Shown in pieces: positions 48,701 to 64,000 of a stretch of DNA of 64,000 bases (position 1 is its first letter; each line of letters opens with the position of its first letter). The notes below the pieces were generated by a model. It was not told the DNA's origin and did no database searches. It saw only the letters and a program-made list of their open reading frames with translations. The translations under genes and the position numbers were made by a program. Source of the stretch: Callipepla californica brunnescens (lineage: Eukaryota; Chordata; Aves; Galliformes; Odontophoridae); assembly GCA_023055505.1 (NCBI GenBank), contig JALIRH010000149.1, positions 1 through 64,000 on the forward strand, written 5' to 3'.

Positions 48701-49089
48701 CTTAAGTATTTTGTCACATACCATTAGCATTTCACTAATGACATTTCCCCAGAATAGATGAATGAAGGATTGTGTGAGCATTCCAATTCAGTGTTTATGT
48801 ATGGTATTCATCAAATGACATTTCAGGGGCTTTTATTAATATCCTCAGGAAATAAATTTTATCGCAAAATTTTAGTCTCAAGGATCTGGGCTTTTGTTTT
48901 CTGATCAAAAAAAGGAAAACAGCTTTGAAAATCTGACCTTGTGTTTTGGTGCCTGAACAAACTAAATCCAAAGATCCCAGGTTTGAAAGAGTGACACATT
49001 ATTTCCTAGTGTGAGAATAATCACTTCCTGGCAACCCTTGAGCTGTTCTGCATGATCACTCCTTCAGCAGTGGGGATGTCTGCTTATTG
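45766..49089. other. Unique DNA, no gene seen
   Basis: Holds a (CAA)n run at 48287-48306 and short frames only. Confidence 0.65.
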
Positions 49090-51372
49090 AGTCATAGAAT
49101 CATAGAATATCCTGGGTTGGAAAGGATCACTAAGGATCATTAAGTCCAGCTCCTGGATGCACACAGCATCACCCAATAGTCAGATCGCAGAGAGCATGGC
49201 CCAGATACTTGAACTCCAGAAGCTTAGGGTTGTGACCACTTCCCTGGTGAGCCTGTTTCAGAGCCCAGTCACCCTCTGGTGAAGAACTTTTTTCTGATAT
49301 CAAACCTGAACCTCCCTTGTTGCAGCTTCAAGACACTCCCTTTCGTTCTATCACTGGTCACTAGAGAGACAAGGTCAGTATCTGCCTCTACTGCTCCCTC
49401 GCATGAAGAAGCCACGGGCTGTGATGGAGCCACACCTCAGTCACCTCTTCTATGGACTGAACAAACCAAGGGATTTCAGCTGTTCCTCAAACACCTTCCC
49501 CTCTAGACCCTTCACGATCTCTGTAGCCCTCCTTTGGACCCTCTAAGTTTTATGTACTTTTTGTACTCTGGCACCCAAAACTGCACAGAGTACTCACGGT
49601 GAGACCATGCCAGTGCAATGCAGAGTGGATAATCACTTCTCTTGACCTGCTACTCATGATGTGCACAATGCAGCCCAGGATATGGTTGGCTTTCTTATCT
49701 ACCTGGGCACACTACTGACTAATGTTCAACTTGCTGTTGACCATGCCCCTCAATCTCCTTCAGCGTTGCTACCTTCCAGTATCTCATCCCACAGTTTGTG
49801 TGTATAGGCAGGCTTGCCCATTCCCTGAGGCAGAATCTGGTACTTGTTCTTGTTAAACTTCATGCAGCTTGTGATTGCCAGGCTCTCTAACTTGTCTTGA
49901 TCTTTCTGCAAGCCCTCTCCACCCTTGATAGAATCAGCAGTTTCTCCTAATGTTGTAATGTCAGCAACCTTACTTAAAACACTTTCTACCATTCTATATC
50001 CAAAGAATTTTGGAAAATCTTAAAGAGAAATGACCTTAAAATTGAGTTGTGAGGAACCCCACTGCTGACTGGCCACCAACTTGATGTAACTCCATTTACT
50101 GTAATCCTTTGGGCCTGACCCATCAGCCAATTGCTCACTCATCACATTATGTTTTTGTCTAACCATATGCTGGACATTTTATCCAGAAGAATACTGAGAA
50201 GCAGTATCAAAAGCTTTACTGATACTCAAAAAGATAACATAACCTGATTTCCCTAGGTCTGATTCCACTGCTTCCAAGGTCAACTAGATAAGTGACCTTG
50301 TCATAAAAGAAGGTTAAATTAATTAACCAGGACTTTTCCCTCATGTACCTGTGTTGGCTGTAACCACATTGTTCCGCAGGTGCTTTTCAATAGCTCCCAG
50401 TCTAATTTTTCCCACCATTTTACGAGCCACTGAAGTGAGAAAGATGGGCCTGTAATTACCAGGGTCTTCTTTCTTGCCCTTTTTGAAAAATGAAACGTTT
50501 GCCAAATTCAGGCCAAATGGGACCTCTTCAGATTCATTCAGATCTCACAATGGCATTGGCCATCTCTCTGAGCACTGATGGGATGAGGCCCATTGAGTCC
50601 TATGGACAGATGTACATTTGTATAGAGCAAGAAATCTTGCACAAGTTCAGTGCTGGCCGGGATTTGATTGTTACTGCCATCACAGTCTTCCACTTTGAGA
50701 TACCTGAAGTCTTGAAGGCAGAGGCAAAGAGGGCATTAAGCATCCCACTTTGTCCATATCCCTGTTTTTAAGATGACAATTTGCAACAATTAAAGAGTCA
50801 ACGTCCACATATATTTTCTCCTACAAAGGCAAGCAGCACTCTGTAGTCTTTCCAAGTTGCCTAGTCTTGTTTCCAGCGACCATAAAAATTCTTCTTCTTC
50901 CTGAGCTCTAAAAGATCCTTGCTCGGGCAAGCTGATCTTCTGCCCTGCCTGCTTGACTTCTGACGTTTTTGAATCACCTGTACCTGTGCTCTCAGGAAGT
51001 AGTACTTAAAAAGTGACCAGCACTGATGAACTCAGAGCCTTCAAAAGCAGTTTACCAAGGGACCTTACCAACTAATTCAATGATCAGCCTGAAATCTACT
51101 CTCTCTATATTCAGGGCTGAGGTTTTGGTGGCAGTTTTCCTTCTATCAACAAAGATTTTGAATAATCATAATCACCATGGCCATGATGGCAACCAGTCAC
51201 CACTTCACTCATGAGGCCTTCTCTGTTCACAAGCAACAGATCTTGGAAGGCATCTTTTCTAGTTGGCTTCCTTTGTACCTGCACCAGGAAGTTGTTATCG
51301 AGGCATTTTAGGAATCTCCCAGACCTGTGTATTTCAGCTGTGTGGTATTCCCTACTGAAGTCTGGTATATGT
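49090..51372 (-). mobile_element. Long CR1 LINE copy (about 2.3 kb), minus strand
   Basis: The longest uninterrupted CR1 here. Its 3' end is at AGTCATAGAATCATAGAATATCC (49090), and its body includes ORF2-derived text read backwards (for example GTGTTGGCTGTAACCACATTG, TGGGCCTGTAATTACCAGGG). It runs to the CAGGAAGTTGTTATCGAGGC region near 51300. Frames are broken by many stops and indels, so no protein remains. It covers roughly the second half of ORF2 plus the 3' untranslated region. The upstream limit near 51372 is approximate. Confidence 0.85.
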
Positions 51373-51634
51373 GATTCATATCACATTTCTCACTGAAATA
51401 TATAAATGATAACAAAGAGATTTTCCGCTGGGGAATGAAAATTGCTGTCTTAAGTCTGAAATAAAAATAAAAAAATAAAAAAAAAGTAAGTGCATGCTTC
51501 CTTTTGTGGTTGGTTTTGTTTTTTAAAAACTAGAATTCCCTTTGCAGCTACCCAGAGAAATGTTCAACATAGTCCGGAGGAAGGAACCAATGCACTTGGA
51601 AGCTAAGATCCTTGACGCTAATTAGGGTCAAAGA

Positions 51635-51770
51635 GGACGCGTAGCGGTGTAATATTGCTCAGCGCGCCTATGGGCTCAGCCCGAACTCAGGAGATCGGGA
51701 GAAGCAAGAGCGCCACCTGCTGGGCTACGGCGCCTGTGCACCAAGCAGAAATGCTGAGCGCTGATCGTTT
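51635..51770 (+). promoter_or_regulatory. Small CpG-rich patch with CTCF-like motif
   Basis: A roughly 135-bp island with many CpGs (ACGCGTAGCGG, CAGCGCGCC, GATCGGGAG, TACGGCGCC, GAGCGCTGATCG) stands out in CpG-poor DNA. It contains GAGCGCCACCTGCTGGG (51708-51724). This differs at two core positions from the common CTCF core AGCGCCCCCTGGTGG (from memory). No repeat family or open frame explains the patch. Regulatory function is inferred. Confidence 0.5.
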
Positions 51771-54700
51771 GGGAAATTCTTGGGAAAACGATGTTTCAAT
51801 CTGCTGTTATTAGCAGCGACCATTACTGTCCACGAAGGTAGATGACCAGCAGGTCTCAACGTGTCTTGTTTTCTTTTCGCAACGCAAAATATTGCTTTTT
51901 CTTGTACTATGGCATCTAGAGTATCAAGGAAGTATATCCAGTTGTGGGGAGTTGGTGTTTGACATCTACATCAACAATCTAGACTGAAACTCAGATGTAA
52001 ACAGATGTGGTGTTTAGGCAGAAGAGTTTTAGGACCCAACACAGCATGATGTAGCAGTGTTTAGCTCAAGTGCTGGCTGTCCACTATGGATTTATGCAAC
52101 ATTTTTGGAAGAGAGACTGTTTATTGCTCTGGGATTTGAATAAACTAAAAGAATGAGAAATGATACCATTGTGCAGAGAAAAGGCTGTAGCAATGACAAA
52201 TTAAAGAGTTTGCCCAAAATCACAAGAGAGAGCTGTACCAACAGCAGGAATTGAACAACTGTAAGTAAGTTGAATTTAGTGCTGCAAACACAGAATTGTT
52301 TGTCCTTTACTGACGTAAGTACTCTGGACTTATGTCTCCTTTGTATTTACTAAAGTAGAGAAAAGAACAGAATTTACTCAATAACCACTTATTACAGCCA
52401 TTCCTCACTTCCCTGCAAGTCATCATCAATCAGCCTTTGTGGGCTATTATTGGAGAGAAGACTGAAGAGCAAATGTATAATCATTTATGGTATTGCATGA
52501 TTAAACTTTAGCACAGTGGAGGTGAACACGTGTTTGATCTGCCATCCACAGTAGAATATTTTTGGGTCACGGGGTTGCTAATTTTTTTCTGGTAAGTCAA
52601 ACATGGTAGAAATAAATATCTCAAGAGATAAATTCTGTTCCTGTCTAGGTGTCTGTGATTTGCATGCAATTAACTCTTTCCAAGTAAAGTAATGAATGGA
52701 CAACCTTAGATTTAAACAAGACTCTTGTTTGATTTTGTAATAATCTACTTTGGAATTCTTACACTTCACATTTAAACTTAACACCTAATGCACATTCAGA
52801 TGGATAAAAACCTTGATACTGCTGAAAATACATTCAATGAAGAGTGTTATTTTTCAATCCACCAAGCATTTTGTGCCTAAAATTTAAATCCAGCATCGGG
52901 GTTTTTTTAGAGAAATGAAGAAAAATAATAAAAAAAAATAAAAAAATGCTGCATGGATTGTTTTAATAAATAGCATGTGGGAAGTCATCTGTGAGTGTCA
53001 AAACAAAATGGATTTTTTTAACGCTGAATAAATCAGGATATATTAACTACTTTGAATAAAGTTAAGATGACAGCAAACGCCATAATAATTTCACCCTCAG
53101 TTAAAGGTGCAATTGCCAGAAAATTGAAAAATGTAGTGAAATTCTCTGCAGTGTCTGAAGAATCAATGTTGGCCATATGCGGCAGTACAAAGCTGATGTG
53201 GAGAAGATAGAACTGACTGATCTATTTTGTGCAGCCTCTGATGCATGGAAGTTGTTCTGAAGTTTAACAGAAGTTGAGGGGAGCCAGCTTCTGACAGAAG
53301 AGTGTTTTTAAACTATTTTGTAGGAAATGAGGGAAGTGTTTCATTTTTAACATGTCTCAGGTGTATGCAGATAAAAATGGACTTATTAAAATTATCACCT
53401 TTCCCAATTGTGGGGAAAGAAACTACTCAAGAAAGGTAATATTTCAAGCTGTGAAAACAATTCCACTACAATGAGTTTTCTTCTGAATATAATTGTCTTT
53501 TGCTGTCTGCCTTCTCCTGTGTTTTTAGAGTACCAGATCTGCTCAGGGCTCACCCTTTCCTGATAAGTGTGTATAATTCTTCCTAAGTGTACCACCCAAA
53601 GTCTCTTTGCAGTGCTACCTGTGACATTCACTAACCTTCTAGCATATCCTTGCTCCCACAGAACTGCCATGGAAATATGCAGTGGGAACCTGCACTTTCC
53701 AGAGATTGAAATCCTACCTGGGATGAAGTGATGGACTTTCACTTAACTGCCGGGAAGCCATTAGAAAGGGTTCCAATTTCTGTGAGCTTGTACAATACTA
53801 TTGACATCTACTGGCATGTTCTCTGAGAACTGCACTCAAATAATGTTAATCGTATATCATCACTGTATCATTTCAAAGGAGTCAGGCTTTGAGAGGACTT
53901 TGTTTTCATGTTCTCATTCATCATTCTTTTATGACAGCCAATTTACGCTTCCAGCCTATACACCAACATACATTTGTCTTTTTCTTCCCAATTACTGACA
54001 TACAGCACTAATTTGATGGCTTGAATATAAACATGAAGTTCATTGTAAGCCTATGGGAAGAATATAATTCTAGGACACAGTTATAATAAAGCACTTTCTT
54101 TTTTTTTTTTTCCCCAGTGCATGACATTTACTAGTCCTGTAAAGACAGACTTTTTTGCCTTGTGATGTGGTGTAGCCAGAAGTTTAAGCTAAACATTTAG
54201 GAGTACTTAATTGCTTGGTTTACAAGGATAAGTAACTATTATATAAAAAATTAAACTTCTTATTAATGTGAAGTGAAATTTTATGAATGTTATGTTTTTA
54301 ACTTTGCATAGTTTCTAACAACATTACATGCTGAAAATGTTAAATTCAACACATCTTTAAGCCTTATAGTCATTCAGAAAACGTAGCAAAATATTGCACA
54401 ATCCAACACTCCTTTAAAATATGATTTTTCGCAAGAAATAGACATGTTAACAAAGTGTCGCCTTATCCGTACAGTGATTATGGAAATAGAAATATTTTAT
54501 AAATTTATTTTAAAGGGTCATTTGGGGCTTCCAAAGAAGTAATCATGGGGTAAAGAAGAGTGTCATAATAAAAATAATCAGAACCTTATCCTATTTTGAA
54601 TTGTTGAAAGACACTGAAGAGGCTCTTAGGAGCACAGACATGCTCAGGTCTGTATGGTGCTTTCAATCAAGAAGCAACTTCAGAAAGAGAACATAGTCAT

Positions 54701-55651
54701 GCAGGTTTAGATAGATGATAATGGCTAAATATTTTAACTATAAAATTACGGTGCTATTATAATAAGTATATTCATATTTTTTCAGATGCATACAATTTTT
54801 CAGATTATACAGATGCACATATATATGCATGCACAAAGAGTATCATTGGAAGTCCTTGTTGTAATGACAGATAAAGAGCAAATAATGATACTTTCTTTCA
54901 CCTTGGATTTTTCTAAAGAAGCCTGAATGTCTTATTAGTAGCATTGTACAACTCAGTTTTGTCTATTGCTGTTTTAGGATCTCCTGGCTCCAATGAGTTG
55001 AGGATTTGCAAGCTCCTCTTGTATTTCTGTTTGCTGTCAATAGTTGCTGGTTAAACTATAGATCTTTATTAATTAACTCATAACAGCAACCTCAATGGGG
55101 TAACTGTACTCATGTTTGGTTGGTTTACATTAACTCAGCTTTTGGGCTGCTATTGTTTTCACAAGTCTAGTTCCCCATTCTTGTTTTGTTTGGTTTTTTT
55201 TCTGTTCAATTAAACCTACATAAAAGCATTTCTAATAGCTTTGTTTTTAACACTGTGTTGATACTGTCCCATTTTATACCTGCCAGGCGTAACAAGGTGT
55301 TTTTACGCTTTGCTAGGAATTTTGGGTAATGTTGTAAGCCTTTGCCTGAGCAATTTAACTGAGTTACTGATGTCAGAGTGAGCTTGCATTTCTTAGCCCT
55401 TGTAAATCTACCTTTCAAATATGTGTTTCCTTTTACACCCAGATCTGATTATTCAGAGTTGAAATGTTCTTTCCATGATATAATTTAAATTTTCTTTCTG
55501 TTCCACATGACCTGTATTCTCTATTCATATATTCAACTATAACTTAAGCTATCACAGTAACTTCTGAGGATTTCAAACCTAGAATTAGAAAGATCATCTT
55601 GGATGTTTAGCACAGTCCATCAGTCATAATGTGTTCCTGTTCTTGTATTGT
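51771..55651. other. Unique DNA, no gene seen
   Basis: Nothing recognised apart from A- or T-rich runs (52919-52946, 54099-54113). Confidence 0.65.
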
Positions 55652-56562
55652 AGAATCATGTAATCATAGAATGGCCTGGGTTAAAAAGGACCTCAAAGAT
55701 CATCTACTTTCAATCCCCCTGCTGTGGGCAGGGACAGGCTGCCCAGAGCCACATCCAACCTTGCCTTGAGTGCCTCCAGGGATGGGGCATCCACAACCTC
55801 TCTGGGAAACCTGTTCCAGTGTGTCACCACCCTCTGAGTGACAAACTTCCTCCTAACATCTAAATTAAATCTCCCCTGTCTTAGTTTAAAACCATTCCCC
55901 CTTGTCCTGTCACTATCAACTTAAGTAAACAGTCATTCCCTCTCCTGTTTATATGCTCCCTTCGAGTATTGGAAGGCCATAGTGAGGTTTCCCCAGAGCC
56001 TTCTCTTCTCCAAGTTAAACAAGTCCAGTTTCCTCAACCTTTCTTCATAGGAGAAGTGCTCCAGTCCTCTGATCATTTTAGTGGCCCTCCTCTGAACCCG
56101 TTCCAAGAGCTCTGCATCTTTCCTGTGCTGGGGGCCCCAGGCCTGGATGCAGTACTCCAGCTTGAGCCTCACAGGAGCTAAGTAGAGGGGGACAATCACC
56201 TCCCTCTTCCTGATGGCCACCCCTTTTTTAATGCAGCCCAGGATATAGTTGGCCTTTCAGGCTGCAAGTGCTCACTCCTGAACATGTCCAACCAGGACCC
56301 CCAAGTCCACCTCTACAGGGTTGCTCTCCAGGAGTATTTCCCCCAGTCTGTATATACCTGGGATTTCCTTGGCCCAAGTGCAGCACCTTGCACTTGGTCA
56401 TGTTGAACCTCATTAGGTTCACATGGGCCCACTTCTCCAGCCTGTTCAGGTCCCTCTAGATGGCTTCCCTTCCTTCCTCAGCTTGGTGTTGTCCACAGAC
56501 TTGCTGAGGGGACACTCGATTCCATCATCTATGTCATTGATGAAGATGTTGAAGAGCACCAG
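55652..56562 (-). mobile_element. CR1 LINE, 3' part, split by a solo LTR
   Basis: The 3' half of a minus-strand CR1 starts at AGAATCATGTAATCATAGAATGG. A 95-codon frame (55933-56220) keeps the end of ORF2 ([38 protein letters not shown]). At 56563 it is interrupted by a family-A LTR and continues after 57111. Confidence 0.93.
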
Positions 56563-57116
56563 TGTCATGGTTTTATGATTTTTTTTTGTCAGTATTCCAT
56601 GCTGTAACATTGTGTAAGACACTGAGAGTTAAAAAGTTAATGCTCCAGTGGACTGCTGAATTTCCAGGTATCTGGCTCTCAGAAGAGAACTACATTCCCC
56701 ACAGGATTTTGCATTCCAATTTTCCAACCAGAGGGAAAGATAAAACTGCACGCAAGTCCTGAGACTTCTTTTGCTGTTCATCTCAGTTGTGGAGGTTCCC
56801 TAGCCATCTCAACTTCAGCTTCAGTGTAAGGCATTTGATTTTAGACACACTCTCTCTCTCCCTCACTGGATTTGAATTATTAACTTCAACTCCAATTATA
56901 TTGTATTACATAGCGCTTTTTTGCATTATTTTTGCGTTATTTAGTAAATTAGTTCTCCTCCTCAGATCACTGCTGCTGTTTTGTTTCTGACCCATCTCTC
57001 TACCCTTTCCCTTTAACCCCTTCCCTTTTCCTGGGGTGTGGGCCAATGAGTCTCCCTCCCCTCCCCAATTCATTATGAAACCAGGCCAAACCAGCCCACA
57101 AACTGTTGACAACCGG
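56558..57116 (+). repeat. Solo LTR (family A), older copy nested in a CR1
   Basis: The LTR at 56563-57111 (549 bp) shares its start (TGTCATGGTTTTATGATTTTT), middle (CTACATTCCCCA, CAATTATATTGTATTA, TTAGTAAATTAG, TCCTCCTCAGATC) and end (ACTGTTGACA) with the copy at 2923. The flanks are ACCAG and ACCGG, a 5-bp duplication with one later change. It interrupts a minus-strand CR1 whose text continues on both sides. CpG sites are mostly lost compared with the 2923 copy. Confidence 0.9.
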
Positions 57117-57955
57117 TACCAAGACCAATTCTTGTGGGACACCACTTGTGACTGGCCTCAACCCAGACACAGAACCATCGATCACAATCCTTGGGCAAGG
57201 AACTTACTGAGCACCTCAGCTATTTCCATTTCTTAGGAAGCCAGAATACCTACACCCTTAAGGACAGTTTCCCAGGAGATCCCACCCAACAGTTCCTTGA
57301 GCAGACAGAAGTTTGATCTCCTGAAGTTCAGGGTCCTGACTCAACTTTTTGCCAGGCCTGCATTCCTCCAGATTACAAACTCTACCAGGGCATGATCACA
57401 ACAGCCCAGGCTGCCTCCAATCTTAACTTCTCTAATGCTGTCTTCTACATTGCTGAGCAGCAGGTCCAGTAAGGCTTCACCTCAGGTTGGTCTGTCTAGT
57501 ACCTATACCAGGAAGTTATCCTCAACAGACTTCAGGAATCTCCTGGATTGTCTGCTACCCTCTGTGCCACTATCACAGCAGATATCTGGGTACTTGAACT
57601 CCCCCATCAGGACAAGAGTCCACAAGTGCAACACCTCCTGCAGCTGAAGCAAGAAGACCTCATCGGCTCCTCCTGGTCAGGTGACCCTAACCACTACATC
57701 TCCTTTACTGGATGGATCCCTGATTTTAACCCATAAACTCTCAACCTGGTCATGGTTGTTAATCAGACACAGCTCTTCACAATCTACTCACTTCCTAACA
57801 TAGAGGGAAACTCCCCCTCCCATCCTACCTGTCCTGTCCCTTCTGAAGAGCATGTAGCCCACAACTACAGTATGCCAGTCATGAGATTTGTCCCACCAGG
57901 TTTCTGTTATACAAAATCCACTGTGAGATTGTCTTCTCTGAAATAGCTGTTAGTG
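57112..57955 (-). mobile_element. CR1 LINE, 5' part, continuation beyond the solo LTR
   Basis: Text such as GGGACACCACTTGTGACTGGC, ATGATCACAACAGCCCAGGCTG and CCAGGAAGTTATCCTCAACAG continues the CR1 of 55652-56562. The junctions ACCAG and ACCGG fit one original site with a 5-bp duplication. The recombined CR1 would be about 1.75 kb. The upstream limit near 57955 is approximate. Confidence 0.88.
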
Positions 57956-62582
<4,627 letters not shown>

Positions 62583-62620
62583 TTGGACTGGATGGTCTTA
62601 GAAGATCTCTTCCAACTCCT
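62583..62620 (+). mobile_element. CR1 3'-end fragment leading into a pyrimidine tract
   Basis: TTGGACTGGATGGTCTTAG, then AGATCTCTTCCAACTCCTT, match the last bases of CR1. The usual terminal repeat is replaced by a TCTCG/TCTTC-type pyrimidine run. Confidence 0.6.
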
Positions 62621-62690
62621 TTCGTCTCGTCTCATCTCCTTTTCCTCTCTTCTCCTCTTCCCTTCCTCTCCCTTTCCTCTCTGTTTTCCC
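62620..62690 (+). repeat. Pyrimidine-rich tract
   Basis: TCTCGTCTCATCTCCTTTTCC-type repeats of about 70 bp directly after a CR1 3' end. Confidence 0.8.
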
Positions 62691-64000
62691 TTGTCATTTA
62701 ATATTCATATTATAAGCAAACAATTCCTACATGTTAAATCCCATTTATAGCAATATATATTATCCAACAAGGAAGAACCTGAATAGAAGATCTCTTGAGA
62801 AAGTTTTCATTGCTTACAGTAACTGCTATGGAGCAACAGTATATTCTTTCTGTCATTTGCTTATTTATATATGTTTTAGTCTATTTAATATTAGTTATAT
62901 CACACTGTTTAGGCAGAAATCTCAGATAATGTGTGCTGGCACATATCTGAGGGAAAAACTAACATTTTTGCCTTTACTTTTCTCCATCAGTTTACAGAGA
63001 TCGCTCTTATATGATCACTGTGTGATTGACACAGTCTTGTCTCAGTTCCCATACATCTATTTTGGAGCCCAGGAAAGCCAAATTCTTATAGACAATTAAT
63101 AATCACTGTGTTTAGTTTGAATGCATGTCAGTGTAAATCTTATACCTTAGTGATTTTATTAACATTAATTCCAATCAAATGAAGTAATGGTACAATTGCA
63201 ATAATTGTAGTCTGACTTCCTTTCCTAGCCTTCTGAATAATAAGTTATCGTACTATTTTCTGAGGACATTCAGAAAACATTTATGAAAATAATTTCCTTT
63301 TTTTATCTTTTAATGACAACTTTTTTTTTTCTTTTTGGTCCCAAGTAAGTGCAGCAAATTAATGCAGTGATTGAAATCAAACTTACAGAACTGCTCACTG
63401 GTTATATTAATTAACAATACAGAGCAAAGCATACAGTCCATGCAGGTATCATTTATAATTCTGAATAAAACCACAAACAAATAAAAGAAATTAGAAAAGA
63501 GTGTCCTCGGGGAAATAGCCATGGTTACTCATTAACTGTACTTTCAAAGGCACCTCTTGTCCAAAAAGAACTGTAAATGGTCAGAGAAAGGTAGAAGACA
63601 GGCCTCATAAAATACAGATTTCTGTATATAGTATAGAATTCCAGAATGAGAAAGGAGATAGATAATATACTTCACATTGTCAATGTGAGTGACAACAGGC
63701 TGACAGTAGGAAAGATCTGAAACCTTAGGGTTCTTATATTTGACTGTAAAAAATCATATGATAATTATAGCACATTTAGCAGCATTACGCCATATTAGTT
63801 TGCAGCACTTTTGTTGTTGTTGTTGTTGTGAAAGGAAAGAAAAAGTGGTAGAAACTCTAGAGCCTGTCCCAGTTATATGAATTGCTTGTGTAATGTGGAA
63901 TTTTTTCTATATCCACTCAGCTTTCAATATTTAAAGTCTAAGGAAACCCATTCTAGGTTACATTAGAAGTTCACCCTTAACAGTCTGTTTCCAGTTGAAA
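62691..64000. other. Unique AT-rich DNA, no gene seen
   Basis: A 122-codon frame at 62731-63099 has no domain and biased AT-rich composition. A (GTT)n run lies at 63810-63828. Confidence 0.65.

Overview
This window looks like intergenic or deep intronic DNA from a galliform bird (chicken or a close relative). It is AT-rich and has no convincing host protein-coding exon or RNA gene. It is scattered with 3' fragments of CR1 LINEs, the dominant avian retroposon, on both strands. It also holds two remnants of a Galluhop-type mariner, several solo LTRs and one nearly intact endogenous retrovirus. The organism call rests on the CR1 and Galluhop signatures, as recognised by eye; no database search was possible.

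The main feature is a provirus on the minus strand at 23163-29149, about 6.0 kb. Two 337-bp LTRs differ at a single base and are flanked by a perfect 5-bp target duplication (GGGAG). Reading in the sense direction (right to left): the 5' LTR, a primer-binding site resembling the 3' end of a tRNA-Arg, an unusually short leader with a TA repeat, an intact 524-codon gag, and pol (protease, reverse transcriptase, RNase H, integrase). Then come a polypurine tract and the 3' LTR. There is no env. Gag has no CCHC zinc knuckle. The RT residue pattern, the 5-bp duplication and the Gag without a knuckle point to a class III (ERV-L-like) element. Pol carries two visible lesions: a frame change near 25,610 and an in-frame TGA at 25110-25112.

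Layout. 1-2.4 kb: unique AT-rich DNA with A-rich tracts. 2.46-3.48 kb: a CR1 3' end followed at once by a solo LTR with CCATA duplications. 5.5-6.1 kb: a dead mariner transposase remnant. 8.4-9.0 and 11.4-12.2 kb: CR1 copies. 10.7-11.0 kb: a degraded LTR-like piece. 13.67-14.09 kb: an internally deleted mariner. 14-20.9 kb: unique DNA with a G-quadruplex-type tract. 20.9-21.4 kb: an old CR1. 23.2-29.15 kb: the provirus. 29.3-30.3 kb: CR1 (minus). 31.0-31.4 kb: a roughly 400-bp polypyrimidine tract. 31.95-32.30 kb: a solo LTR related to the provirus LTR, in the opposite orientation, with AGTAC duplications. 33.5-34.2 kb: a local direct duplication. 42.0, 45.5, 49.1-51.4 and 55.65-57.95 kb: further CR1s, the last split by a second solo LTR of the 2.9-kb family. 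51.6-51.8 kb: a small CpG-rich patch with a CTCF-like motif. 58.8-59.0 kb: a long (GAAA)n microsatellite.

There are no host genes to describe as cooperating. The only coordinated gene set is the provirus gag-pol unit, driven by its LTR. The rest records successive LINE, mariner and LTR insertions, with nesting that gives relative ages.
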